Assembly (NCBI RefSeq): GCF_003345355.1
Contig: NZ_QQNB01000003.1
Coordinates: 124,001 to 188,000, forward strand
Direction: 5' to 3'
From: Sphingomonas aracearum
GTDB lineage: Bacteria > Pseudomonadota > Alphaproteobacteria > Sphingomonadales > Sphingomonadaceae
DNA: 64,000 nt
Shown here: positions 48,092 to 55,932 of the stretch, one piece after another
Position numbering within the stretch: position 1 is the first letter of the stretch
How the letters are laid out: every line of letters begins with the position of its first letter
The notes under the pieces: model-generated
Seen by the model: only the letters and a program-made list of their open reading frames with translations
Database searches by the model: none
What the model was told of the DNA's origin: nothing
Made by a program: the position numbers and the translations under genes

Positions 48092-48294
48092 TCGTTATGG
48101 CAGCCCGGCCCCCAGCGCTTGCAGGTGACCTTGCCCTCTCGCTCGAGCCGCACCAGACGATTGCGCACAGCAGGCGTTTTCAGGTCCGGCATGCCGTGCT
48201 CGTGCGCGAGGATGTTGCGGACTGCGTAGGTCATGATCCCTGACGGGCGTGCGGCCATGACCTGCAGGATGAGATCGTCGATGGGAGCCGGCAT
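48076..48294 (-). CDS. Small phage DNA-binding-like protein, 72 aa
   Basis: A 72-residue protein whose sequence (GIMTYAVRNILAHEHGMP, then VRNRLVRLEREGKVTCKRWG) looks like a winged helix-turn-helix. It overlaps the HNH gene by 1 base and the PAPS-reductase-like gene by 16 bases. Function unknown; DNA binding is inferred from the pattern. Confidence 0.6.
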   Translation of the reverse strand: MPAPIDDLILQVMAARPSGIMTYAVRNILAHEHGMPDLKTPAVRNRLVRLEREGKVTCKRWGPGCHNEWRRL

Positions 48295-48965
48295 CAGCGT
48301 GCCTCCTCGGCGATCCGCTCGCGCGCGGCCTGCACGCCGTGTTGCAGCTGTGCCATGGCGAGAATGGTGGGACGGACCTCTGGCGCCGCCTGGTCATAGG
48401 CCAGACGCGTCTTGTGCCGGCCGCCATTCAGGCGAGCGAGAACGGCCCTTGGCAAGCAGCACCAGTTGCTTGGATCCGTGTTGAGCCGATCGCCGTCTAG
48501 GCACTTCAGGGCATGCCCCTTCGGCACGGGACCGTTGATCTCTTCCCAGCGGAGCAGGTGAACGCCGCGCCAGCGCGACTGCAGAGGAAGTCCGTCGTGG
48601 ATCTTCCGCTCGAGATAGCCTTCCTTGCTCAGCCGCTCGGTTCCGATCGGCTTGTACAGCCGAACGGCGACGCCGCTGCGTTGTCCCTTGCGAAACTGCG
48701 TCGCGCGCGCGTTCGGGTGTCGGCCGCCCTTACCTTCGGGACACGGCTGGCCCTTGTTCATCGGCTCCCGGCCGGTCTCGAACCGACCGGTGCGCCCGGT
48801 CCGCCAGCCCTGACGCTTTCTGAGCGCGTGCAGGTGACCGGCCTTCACATCCGAGCGCTCGAACGCTCGGACGAAAGCTGCATGGTAATCGCCGATCGGC
48901 AGCAGGTGGTTGGCTTCGAGCCATGTCAATTCCTCGGCGCTGTAGAGGATGGCGCGCCCCTTCAT
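48294..48965 (-). CDS. HNH endonuclease (phage)
   Basis: A 223-residue protein. The C-terminal half contains an HNH-3-like core: VHLLRWEEINGPVPKGHALK followed by LDGDRLNTDPSNW; the N-terminal 60 residues (LTWLEANHLLPIGDYHAAF) resemble a small DNA-binding domain, and NKGQPCPEGKGGRHPNARAT a basic linker. Free-standing HNH proteins in phage early regions act in DNA packaging, homing or degradation; which one is not clear. Confidence 0.78.
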   Translation of the reverse strand: MKGRAILYSAEELTWLEANHLLPIGDYHAAFVRAFERSDVKAGHLHALRKRQGWRTGRTGRFETGREPMNKGQPCPEGKGGRHPNARATQFRKGQRSGVAVRLYKPIGTERLSKEGYLERKIHDGLPLQSRWRGVHLLRWEEINGPVPKGHALKCLDGDRLNTDPSNWCCLPRAVLARLNGGRHKTRLAYDQAAPEVRPTILAMAQLQHGVQAARERIAEEAR

Positions 48966-49198
48966 TCCGACTTCCCCAGCATCGGCAGCATGGGGATGAA
49001 GCGATCGCCGTGATTGGCGATGATCGTCGCGGCTTTAAGCTGCAGATCGGCATTGCGGACGATCTGGTCAGCGATCCGCACGATCGAGTCGGTGCGCTTG
49101 CCTTCCTGCTCGATCTGCTCGGCGGTGAGGCCTTCTTCCGACAGGCGCTCGAGCTGAGCGAAGAGGTGATTGTTCAGATCGGAAAGTTTGTTCTTCAC
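48962..49198 (-). CDS. Hypothetical phage protein, 78 aa
   Basis: A 78-residue helical protein with GTG start at 49198, preceded by GGAG at 8 bases. Sequence is acidic and coiled-coil-like (LSDLNNHLFAQLERLSEEGL, then RIADQIVRNADLQLKAATI). It overlaps neighbours by 4 bases on both sides. Function unknown. Confidence 0.7.
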   Translation of the reverse strand: MKNKLSDLNNHLFAQLERLSEEGLTAEQIEQEGKRTDSIVRIADQIVRNADLQLKAATIIANHGDRFIPMLPMLGKSE

Positions 49199-49302
49199 GG
49201 TAGGATCTCCGGCATGATGAGGGCGATCGCGATGGCCAGGGCGGCCCAGACAAGGTCGATGCAGGCGCCGCGGAGGATGCGGAGGGCGCGGGCGCGGATC
49301 AT
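49195..49302 (-). CDS. Tiny membrane protein, 35 aa
   Basis: A 35-residue frame: basic N-terminus (MIRARALRILRG) followed by one hydrophobic helix (DLVWAALAIAIALIMP). GTGA and ATGA overlaps on both sides fit the operon chain, which supports it being translated. Single-span topology only; function unknown. Confidence 0.45.
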   Translation of the reverse strand: MIRARALRILRGACIDLVWAALAIAIALIMPEILP

Positions 49303-49580
49303 TCCGGCCGCTCCCCGAGCATGGCGGCCTGCAGCTGGTAGGAGCGCTGGGCGGAGACGGCGGGCGCAGGCTCCGCGGAGCGGGCGAGGAAGGATCGGGC
49401 CTCGAGGCAGTTGGCCGACCACTCGTGGATGCGGCGTTCCTTCCACGCGGCGTTGATCGCCTGGCGGAGGGGGCGGGGGAGGGCGAACCAGTGCGGGCGG
49501 CACATGAGGATGCCGCGGGTGACCTCGACGGTGCAGCCGGGGGCATCGCAGGTGCGGGTGCGGCGGACGCGGCGCGTCAT
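49299..49580 (-). CDS. Zinc-binding phage protein, 93 aa
   Basis: A 93-residue protein with an N-terminal Cys/His site, TCDAPGCTVEVTRGILMCRPH, probably binding zinc, then a helical region (LRQAINAAWKERRIHEWS). Small proteins of this kind recur in alphaproteobacterial phages. It overlaps neighbours by 4 bases each. Function unknown. Confidence 0.65.
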   Translation of the reverse strand: MTRRVRRTRTCDAPGCTVEVTRGILMCRPHWFALPRPLRQAINAAWKERRIHEWSANCLEARSFLARSAEPAPAVSAQRSYQLQAAMLGERPE

Positions 49581-49786
49581 GCGGTTGCCCTCGCCTGCAG
49601 GCCGGCGAGCTTGCGCTCGGCCGCGCGGATCTGCTTGCGCAGGCGATATCCGCGCTGGCGTTCGCGTTCGACCAGGTTGATGAGGCGATCGCTTTCCTCG
49701 CGCGTAAGGGCGCGGGTGCGCTGCAGCTGCTCAAGCTGGGCCAGCTCGGTCGCCTGTGCCAGGCGGCGGCGTTCCCAGATGGTCAT
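49577..49786 (-). CDS. Basic coiled-coil phage protein, 69 aa
   Basis: A 69-residue highly charged helical protein (LAQATELAQLEQLQRTRALT; RERQRGYRLRKQIRAAERK). AAGGGAA lies before ATG 49786. Overlaps of 4 bases on both sides place it in the early operon. Possibly nucleic-acid-binding; function unknown. Confidence 0.6.
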   Translation of the reverse strand: MTIWERRRLAQATELAQLEQLQRTRALTREESDRLINLVERERQRGYRLRKQIRAAERKLAGLQARATA

Positions 49787-49920
49787 CGGCGGTTCCCTTC
49801 GGACATGGCGGCGACCAGCATCATCACCGCGACGGGCACGGCGATCAGGACGGTCGCGACGATGGCGGCGATGCGCGCCAATCGGCGCGGCCAGGCGGCG
49901 GGCGCGGGGGCGGGCTGCAT
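49783..49920 (-). CDS. Tiny membrane protein, 45 aa
   Basis: A 45-residue frame with one strong transmembrane helix (IAAIVATVLIAVPVAVMMLV) and a basic N-terminal flank. It overlaps the upstream GapR-like gene by 1 base (TGATG) and the downstream gene by 4 bases. A membrane role is clear; function is not. Confidence 0.5.
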   Translation of the reverse strand: MQPAPAPAAWPRRLARIAAIVATVLIAVPVAVMMLVAAMSEGNRR

Positions 49921-50291
49921 CAGAGCATCCCCAGCGATTGCATGTAGGTTTCGAGGATCGCCGTCTCTTCCTGGAAGGCGAGCTTCTCTTTCTTCCGGAT
50001 CTTGCGGATGGACTCGAGCGCCTTCGCATCGAAGCCGCGGCCCTTTGCCTCGGCAAGCACGTCGGCGATGTCCTGGGCGATGCCATCCTTCTCCTCGTGC
50101 AGCCGTTCCAGCCGCTCGATCAGCAGGCGCATTTCCTCGGCCGCTGTTTCCCCGTTCGTCTTGATCGGATCGGGGACGTGCCGTGCCTTCTTGCCACGCT
50201 TCGCGGGCGCAGCAGGGACAAGGGTGAGGGTCGGGACATGGCGGGATTGCCCGCCGGCGCCGCGGACCATCCGCATGCTGAAGGCGGACAT
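49920..50291 (-). CDS. DUF2312/GapR-like protein
   Basis: A 123-residue protein whose C-terminal about 75 residues match DUF2312: AAEEMRLLIERLERLHEEKD, GIAQDIADVLAEAKGRGFD and ILETYMQSLGM. DUF2312 includes the nucleoid protein GapR, which clamps overtwisted DNA and stimulates topoisomerases during replication. The N-terminal 45 residues are a phage-specific basic extension. In a phage early operon it probably manages DNA supercoiling in replication (inference). Confidence 0.85.
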   Translation of the reverse strand: MSAFSMRMVRGAGGQSRHVPTLTLVPAAPAKRGKKARHVPDPIKTNGETAAEEMRLLIERLERLHEEKDGIAQDIADVLAEAKGRGFDAKALESIRKIRKKEKLAFQEETAILETYMQSLGML

Positions 50292-50719
50292 CAGCAGCGC
50301 TCCCCATCGGCGCAGCGGCTGCACAGGCCGGGCAGGGTCCAATCGCAGTCGCCGATCTCTTCGTGATGGCAGCGGTGATGGCGGTCGCAGCCGCACTGGC
50401 GGCAGATGATCGGGTGACGCTCGGGCGGGCGCGTCATCAGCTGGAAATAGACGTCGGAGCTGAAGCGGAAGGCGCCGTGCAGCGGATCGAGCAGGGTGAC
50501 GTGGTTGGCGGTGGTGCCGGGCGTCTCGAGATCGCGGATCAGCGCGGCGACAGCGCTGCGCCGGCGGTGCCGCGGCTCGATCACCTCGGCGACCTGATCC
50601 ACCGACTTGCCGGATGCCTTGCGGCAGATCCGGAGATAGTCGGCCGGGGTGAGCGGGGGCAGAAGATGGAAATCTGTGGGCGCGGGCGCCGGCTCGGAAA
50701 AGATGTGGGCGTGCAACAT
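50291..50719 (-). CDS. Phage protein with HTH-like and Cys-rich parts, 142 aa
   Basis: A 142-residue protein: central helix-turn-helix-like region (LRICRKASGKSVDQVAEVIE) and a C-terminal Cys/His-rich tail (ICRQCGCDRHHRCHHEEIGD, then CSRCADGERC) that probably binds zinc. ATG 50719 follows AGGAG by 10 bases; a TTG one codon earlier is possible. Likely DNA-binding; function unknown. Confidence 0.65.
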   Translation of the reverse strand: MLHAHIFSEPAPAPTDFHLLPPLTPADYLRICRKASGKSVDQVAEVIEPRHRRRSAVAALIRDLETPGTTANHVTLLDPLHGAFRFSSDVYFQLMTRPPERHPIICRQCGCDRHHRCHHEEIGDCDWTLPGLCSRCADGERC

Positions 50720-50732
50720 CAACGTGCGCTCC

Positions 50733-53462
50733 TCAATTCTTGGTGGCGGGTTGGTGATCGGGGTTGCGGAAGATCCAGCAGTTCACCGTCTTGCCGGTGA
50801 TCGCGTTGGTCGGCCGGGAGGCGGCTTCGAACTTGCGGCGCTTGCTGGTCTTGAGCAGCTTCTTCAGCTCAAGGATGGTGCAGGGCAGCTGCAGGCGCAG
50901 ATCGGCGCACCGCTGCTCGAAGCTGCCGAGGTGGATGGCGTGGACCTCGCGCGCGCGGCTGAGGTCGATCGGCCGCTCTGTCGCTTGGGTTTCCAGCGAC
51001 TGGATGTGGTCGAATCGTTCCCAGAACAGCTCTACGTGCGGGTGGTCGCTTTCCACCGCGCGCTGGCGCTCCTCGAGCATGGTGAGGATGAAAGCCTGTG
51101 CGTCGGCAACCTGTCGCGCGGACAGGTTGGTCACGACCAAGAGCATCGCGTCCAGCATCGCGGCGAGCTGGGCGTGGTTCTTCACCAGGCGCCCGTTGCG
51201 GATGCCCTTGTGCTTGCCCATGGCCGCCTCGTGGCGGCGGAAGGCATCGCGATAGGCGGCGAGGATCGCGTCCTCGCGGCGTACGATGTGGATCAGGAAG
51301 CCGGAGACGGCCTCGACATCGGTGCGGGCGAGAGCTTCGCCGGCGGCCTTGCCTTCGGCGGAGAAGCGGCTCTTGTCGAAGTGGATCGCCATGATGCGCT
51401 CGCGCAGGGCGGGCGATGCGTCCACGCTGTCGTTCTGGGCGATGACGATCGCGCCGCGGAACGGCGGCTCGAAGGTTTCCATGCCGCCGTTGGCGATGGC
51501 GCGGGTGCGGACGGCGCGGCCGTTATAGGCGGTCTTCAGCTCGTCCCACTCGAAGCGGCGCCCGTGCGGCGTGTCCTGGTTGCGGTCGCCTTCGATCAGC
51601 ACCACGGGCAGGTTGCCCACCTGCCCAAGCGTGCGGGCGATACCGGCGTTCGTCGCCTTGGTGGGGTCGAAACCCTCGTAGTTGGCGCGGCCCGCCAGCT
51701 TCCACAGGAACTCCAACAGCGTCGTCTTGCCGGTGCCGGGTAGGCCGGTCATTTCGAGAAAGGCGAGGCTGTCCTGTTCGCGGCGAATGTGGTCGGCGAA
51801 GAAGCTGAGCACCCAAAAGGCGAGGGTGACGATCCCCTTGGGGCCATAGGCAGTATCGAGAGCCCCGATCCAGCTGAGGTCCAGCTTGTCCGGATCGTAG
51901 GTCATGCGCAGGATGCGCTCGGTGGTGCGCAGCTTCACGTTCTGCTTGCCGAGCACGAAGAAGTCTTCGTCGTTGGGCTCGTAGACGCGGCCACGGTGCA
52001 CCGCCCGATCGCCGAGGATCCAGGCGCCGTGCTCGATCGAATAGCCGGTGTGCTGGATCGCCTCGACCATGCGGATGTGCGACCATTGCCGCTGCATCAG
52101 CCGGTCGATCTGAAACTGCGAGCCGGTCCACTGCGCACCTGGCGCGATGGAGGCGAGCCGCTTCTTGAACTCGCCGTTGGTGGTGCACGCGCTGCCGGAG
52201 AAGGTGGCCTTGATGCTGGCGCGCTTCGGAAAATCGACGCGGAGGTAGTAATTGCCCTCCTCGATGTTCGGATCGCGCTGGAAGTAGAGCGTGCGGAAGG
52301 TGCAGTTCGCCAGCTCGTCGATGTCGATCGCCTCTTCCGCGGCGAGATCCCAGCGGGCCTGCGGCGACAGATCCTTGATGTGCGCGAGCTCGGGATCCTC
52401 GCTCTCCATCCACGCCGTCTGGATCTGATTGATCCGCTCGATCGAGAAGTTTGCCCAGAGCTGCTTGCCGGCGAAGGTGAGCGGGAAGGATGCGTAGCGC
52501 TCCTTCTTGTAGACCAGCATCGCCTTTTCCGTGGCGCTGGCGGCGATCGTCACGTCGCCGTTCCACAGATAATCCGCCAGGTGATCGGCGCTCAGCTCGC
52601 CGGCCTGGTGCAGATCGTTCCAGTCGAGCTTGTCGCCCTCGCCATCGACGCGGACCTGGGCAGCGCCGCAGTCGAGGTTCGCCTCGCGCGCCTTCTTCAC
52701 GAACTCGCGGGTGTAGCGGACGCCGGCCTTGCCGACGTCGTAGGCGAAGATCAGCCTGGGGGTGCTGCGACCGATGCTCGCCGCGGCGACGCGCAGGGCA
52801 TCGATGGCGGTGCCCGGGTAATTGTTGCACGACAGGGTGCTGACGGCGACGGCACCACGATCGCGGAAGGCCGGTGACTGGTTGAGGGCGATCGCGTCGA
52901 AGATGCCCTCCGCGATCCAGACCTCCTTCGCCTGGGCGAGCACCTCGGCGGTGTGCGCCGGCATCGTCCACCACAGGCCGGTGTATTTGGAGCCGAAGGC
53001 GAAGCGGGCCTTCTTCTTGCCGAAGCGCGCCGGCTGGTCGATCAGCCGTTCCCAATAGGTGTTGGCGGCACCAGGCAGGGGAAAGCGGACCGTGGCGGTG
53101 CTGAGGTTCAGCTCGCGATCATGGTAGCTTTCCTGCGTGTAGCAACCTCGCAGGCCCTGCAGATCGAAACCACGGGCGTGCTGCAGATAGGCGTCGGCGG
53201 CAGCGTGCGGGTTCTCCGGCGTGCGCTTGTGGCGCTTGGACCAGTCGTCGAAGATCTCGGGGTAGAGCGGCTTGACCTGGATCGTCTCGCCGCAATTGTT
53301 CTCCCGGCCGCAGCGCAGCACGAAGGGCTTGTCCGACCAGGTGAACAGCTCCCGCTTGTCGCATGCGGGGCACTTTCCCTCCTGCAGGAAGCGGCCCTTC
53401 TCCTTGAAGCCGAAGTCGGACTTCAGCCTGGAGAGGACGTCACGGAGGATATCGGGCTGCAC
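50733..53462 (-). CDS. Phage primase-helicase
   Basis: A 909-residue replication protein with GTG start. N-terminal zinc finger Cys31/34/51/57 (GKCPACDKRELF), Toprim-like primase core with AEGIFDAIAL (Glu185, Asp189) and LIFAYDVGKAG (Asp242), a long central region, and a helicase-like ATPase with Walker A MTGLPGTGKTTLLEF near residue 575 followed by VVLIEGDRNQDT. The layout matches bifunctional primase/helicases of satellite and temperate phages; it replaces the P2 rolling-circle protein A. Confidence 0.85.
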   Translation of the reverse strand: MQPDILRDVLSRLKSDFGFKEKGRFLQEGKCPACDKRELFTWSDKPFVLRCGRENNCGETIQVKPLYPEIFDDWSKRHKRTPENPHAAADAYLQHARGFDLQGLRGCYTQESYHDRELNLSTATVRFPLPGAANTYWERLIDQPARFGKKKARFAFGSKYTGLWWTMPAHTAEVLAQAKEVWIAEGIFDAIALNQSPAFRDRGAVAVSTLSCNNYPGTAIDALRVAAASIGRSTPRLIFAYDVGKAGVRYTREFVKKAREANLDCGAAQVRVDGEGDKLDWNDLHQAGELSADHLADYLWNGDVTIAASATEKAMLVYKKERYASFPLTFAGKQLWANFSIERINQIQTAWMESEDPELAHIKDLSPQARWDLAAEEAIDIDELANCTFRTLYFQRDPNIEEGNYYLRVDFPKRASIKATFSGSACTTNGEFKKRLASIAPGAQWTGSQFQIDRLMQRQWSHIRMVEAIQHTGYSIEHGAWILGDRAVHRGRVYEPNDEDFFVLGKQNVKLRTTERILRMTYDPDKLDLSWIGALDTAYGPKGIVTLAFWVLSFFADHIRREQDSLAFLEMTGLPGTGKTTLLEFLWKLAGRANYEGFDPTKATNAGIARTLGQVGNLPVVLIEGDRNQDTPHGRRFEWDELKTAYNGRAVRTRAIANGGMETFEPPFRGAIVIAQNDSVDASPALRERIMAIHFDKSRFSAEGKAAGEALARTDVEAVSGFLIHIVRREDAILAAYRDAFRRHEAAMGKHKGIRNGRLVKNHAQLAAMLDAMLLVVTNLSARQVADAQAFILTMLEERQRAVESDHPHVELFWERFDHIQSLETQATERPIDLSRAREVHAIHLGSFEQRCADLRLQLPCTILELKKLLKTSKRRKFEAASRPTNAITGKTVNCWIFRNPDHQPATKN

Positions 53463-53587
53463 GGGTGAGCGGTCTTTCGTGAGGGCCGGAGTGGCGCAGA
53501 CAAGCAGAGGGCGTTCCCGGAAGCAGGGTGCGACCGGACGGATTGGGGGCAGACGGGATCAGGTGCGCCGGGTGGCGCTAAATGGGA
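53463..53587. other. Intergenic, ogr to primase
   Basis: A 125-base gap with no coding sequence. Two imperfect repeats of GGGATCAG with flanking GGGGGCAG (near 53547-53565 and 53583-53600) may be a protein-binding or transcription-regulating site, for example an Ogr target. No promoter could be assigned with confidence. Confidence 0.35.
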
Positions 53588-53926
53588 TCAGCTGGGGGCA
53601 GTTGTGGCCTCCCCGGCTGGCGGCGTGTCATCGTTGGCCGGAGGGGTCTCGTCATCATTGGCGGGCTTGCCCCGCCACTGGCCGAGCGGGAGAACGATCG
53701 CCGGGTTCGGCTTCGCGCTGGGGCGGAGCGTCCGGTAGATTGCGAGCTGGGCGATGAAGACGTGCCCGCATTCCGGGTTGTCGCAAACGAATCGGATCAC
53801 GCGCGTGAGCGGATCTGCCTGCACGCTGTCCCGCGCGATGGCGCGCGTGTCGCAATGCGGGCAGGTGATGCCGGGCACGCGCGCGGCATAGGATCTCTTT
53901 GGTCGGTGCAGATGGATACTGGTCAT
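53588..53926 (-). CDS. Ogr/Delta-like zinc-finger late activator
   Basis: A 112-residue member of the Ogr/Delta family. The zinc site is Cys22-x2-Cys25 and Cys48-x4-Cys53 (ITCPHCDTRAIARDS; FVCDNPECGHVFIA), then LAIYRTLRPS as in P2 Ogr. Ogr activates P2-type late (capsid, tail) promoters. In P2 it lies next to gene D; here it sits in the early operon between the CII-like and primase genes, so late activation may be timed by early transcription. Confidence 0.85.
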   Translation of the reverse strand: MTSIHLHRPKRSYAARVPGITCPHCDTRAIARDSVQADPLTRVIRFVCDNPECGHVFIAQLAIYRTLRPSAKPNPAIVLPLGQWRGKPANDDETPPANDDTPPAGEATTAPS

Positions 53927-54417
53927 TGGGAACCCCCGGCTTTCCCCGCGTCCGGCCCCGCGCCGAACGGTAGGAACTTTGCGAGTCTCGCCTTGACCGC
54001 CCCGATCGCGGTGTGAGCCTCATCCACCTGCACGAAAGCCCAGTGCTTCTCGCGCGGGGTGGAATTCGGTTGTGTGATGACAAGGGCGGCGGCGAGCCCT
54101 TCACCCGCCTCGCGTGTCGCCACGGTGATCTCCTGCAGCAGCTCGCGCTGGCAGGCGGTTTGCTCGGCAACACGAATGCCGAGCTGAAAATTGTACGCGT
54201 CGTGGAAGGGCGCGCCCTCTCCGCCGGCTGACTGGAAAGCGACGTCCAGCGCGAGCGCCTGCTCGATCGACGGCGTGGCCGTGCTCGACGGGTGCGCCCA
54301 CTTGTAGACCAGCCGCTCGGAGCGCCGAACGATGCGGGCGGCGACCTTATAGCCGAGATGGCCTGCCACGCGCGTGGCGGCGTCGGCGAAGGTCTCGGGC
54401 GTGCGTGGCAGCGTCAT
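53923..54417 (-). CDS. CII-like phage regulatory protein
   Basis: A 164-residue protein resembling the phage regulatory CII/CP76 group: AATRVAGHLGYKVAARIVRR and VYKWAHPSSTATPSIEQALALD suggest an N-terminal helical DNA-binding part and a sensing segment that refers to growth-phase regulators. It overlaps Cro-like and Ogr genes by 4 bases each. The family call is tentative. Confidence 0.6.
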   Translation of the reverse strand: MTLPRTPETFADAATRVAGHLGYKVAARIVRRSERLVYKWAHPSSTATPSIEQALALDVAFQSAGGEGAPFHDAYNFQLGIRVAEQTACQRELLQEITVATREAGEGLAAALVITQPNSTPREKHWAFVQVDEAHTAIGAVKARLAKFLPFGAGPDAGKAGGSQ

Positions 54418-54740
54418 GCGCGCGCTCGCCGGGGCAAAATGGCGTCCCGATCGCACGCGACGGTCGGGACGCCAGAATCTACGGAGCCGGGGTGATCGTC
54501 GATAGGAGGAGAGTTCGACGCGTGCTCCGCAGGGTAAATGTCAGGACGCAGCAGATGACGAGAAACGCCGGCCTCGCGCTCGACGATGAGAACGTGTTCT
54601 GCCGGCAGCCGCTTCCCGCTTTGCAGCCACTTCCACACCGCCGTCTGCGACACACCGCACAGACGCGCAAATGCGGACTGTGAGCCAACGCGCATGACCG
54701 ATGCCTGTAGCGCCTCGAAAGGAGTTGCGTTCGCGTCCAT
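54414..54740 (-). CDS. Cro-like (YdaS-type) repressor
   Basis: A 108-residue protein with a YdaS/Cro helix-turn-helix: MRVGSQSAFARLCGVSQTAVWKW (residues about 16-38, given in part), then GKRLPAEHVLIVEREAGVSR. It is divergent from the S24 repressor and is the first early gene. Its start overlaps the TACAACC repeats, so it is probably repressed by CI. Confidence 0.8.
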   Translation of the reverse strand: MDANATPFEALQASVMRVGSQSAFARLCGVSQTAVWKWLQSGKRLPAEHVLIVEREAGVSRHLLRPDIYPAEHASNSPPIDDHPGSVDSGVPTVACDRDAILPRRARA

Positions 54741-54815
54741 ACAACCGAGCTACAACCATGGATGTACCTCTGTCAACATCTACGCTTCCGTATCGCTAAT
54801 AAACTTTGGTTGTAG
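54740..54815. promoter_or_regulatory. cI-cro operator/promoter region
   Basis: The 84-base divergent region has TACAACC at 54740-54746 and 54751-54757 (11 bases apart, one helical turn) and the inverted copy GGTTGTA at 54808-54814. With flanking bases, CTACAACC and GGTTGTAG form a perfect 8-base inverted repeat. A consensus -35 TTGACA for the leftward promoter lies at 54776-54771, and the two TACAACC sites cover its -10 and start. This fits CI repression of cro and autoregulation of cI. Confidence 0.7.
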
Positions 54816-54824
54816 GGTGGCGCC

Positions 54825-55487
54825 ATGATCGTAATGGACCGCCTAGCTGCCCGGATGCGCGAGCTTGGACTTAGCCAGGCCGAGTTGGCGCGGCGTGTTG
54901 GGATATCGCAGCAGGCGATCGGCAAGCTGGTGAACGGCAAGTCAAGCAGTTCGCCAAATATCGGCAGGATTGCGGAAGTGCTGCAGACGACACCTGCCTA
55001 CCTCGTCGGGCAGGTGGAAGATCCAGAGGAAGGCGCCATGCTGATGCCGACCGAGGAGGTGATCGCGGATCAGCTCGACCTGGTTGCCATTGATGAGATC
55101 GACCTCGCATTTGGCTTGGGCGCTACTCTGACTGACCAGGTGCCGGTGGTTGTAAGCAAGCGCCGCTTTCCTCGCGGTTGGCTAGAGGCACTGACCGACG
55201 CTCCGCCCAGCGCCTTGGTTTTCGCTCGCGGCCGGGGTGACTCCATGCTTCCGACGCTGCTCGACGGCGATATCGTTCTGATCGACAAGACACAGCGCTC
55301 CTTCCTCGAACAGGACGCGCTGTTCGCCCTGACGCTGGGCGACGCCGCCATGATTAAGCGTTTGCGCGCGCGCCCCTCCGGCCGGATCGCCATTCTCTCG
55401 GACAATCCGACGGTGCCAGCCGACGAGGTCGCACCTGACGAGATCAGGATCGTCGGCAGGGTGGTGTTCATCGGGCGGCGCATGTGA
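54825..55487 (+). CDS. S24-family CI-like repressor
   Basis: A 220-residue phage repressor: XRE helix-turn-helix (LSQAELARRVGISQQAIGKL) and a LexA/S24 peptidase fold with Ser140 (GRGDSMLPTL) and Lys178 (AMIKRL). No Ala-Gly or Cys-Gly dipeptide is seen in the linker between residues 60 and 138, so RecA-stimulated self-cleavage may be absent. ATG 54825 lies 10 bases after the inverted operator; ATG 54834 is an alternative. It should maintain lysogeny. Confidence 0.88.
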   Translation: MIVMDRLAARMRELGLSQAELARRVGISQQAIGKLVNGKSSSSPNIGRIAEVLQTTPAYLVGQVEDPEEGAMLMPTEEVIADQLDLVAIDEIDLAFGLGATLTDQVPVVVSKRRFPRGWLEALTDAPPSALVFARGRGDSMLPTLLDGDIVLIDKTQRSFLEQDALFALTLGDAAMIKRLRARPSGRIAILSDNPTVPADEVAPDEIRIVGRVVFIGRRM

Positions 55488-55509
55488 GGCGCCGGGCGGG
55501 GAGGTTGGC

Positions 55510-55842
55510 ATGTTATTGTTGGTGATTTTGGCTTCGACTGCTGTTCCCAATTCTGAGACGTTGCAGCGTTGCGTTGACGCGGTGCATGCTGTGTCGCCCG
55601 CCGCGGATAACCTGTGCGCTGTGCCCTCCTCGTCTGTCGATCTCTTCTCCGGAGAGCAGCCCGATTGGGCTCGCTGTACGGATGCGATGGGGGCAGGAAG
55701 GCGCGTCGCCAAGGCGTCCGGATTGCCCAAGGTTATGCGCGATGGCCTCGTTCGAGACTTCGACAAGCGAATTGCTGCCTGCACGACAACAGCGCCGGCG
55801 CAGGATACGCCGGTACGCCCCACCACCAACCTTTGGGACTAG
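55510..55842 (+). CDS. Small secreted phage cargo protein, 110 aa
   Basis: A 110-residue protein with a short hydrophobic N-terminus (LLLVILASTAVPNS), three to four cysteines (RCVDAV, NLCAVP, RCTDAM, AACTTT) that could form disulfides, and a Thr/Pro tail. It follows the repressor gene by 22 bases on the same strand and has lower GC than the tail genes. Function unknown; a lysogenic cargo gene is inferred from position. Confidence 0.55.
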   Translation: MLLLVILASTAVPNSETLQRCVDAVHAVSPAADNLCAVPSSSVDLFSGEQPDWARCTDAMGAGRRVAKASGLPKVMRDGLVRDFDKRIAACTTTAPAQDTPVRPTTNLWD

Positions 55843-55932
55843 ATGTTCGGTAACGGTACAGAGTTTCAGCAGGCATGGTGAAGTGAACGACATAAAGGCG
55901 CAGCTTCAGGTGTCGCGTGAGAAAGGCCGAGT

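Noticed and set aside
53541..53600. Possible CRISPR or iteron array near GGGATCAG repeats
   Set aside because: Only two imperfect copies; no spacers and no cas genes.
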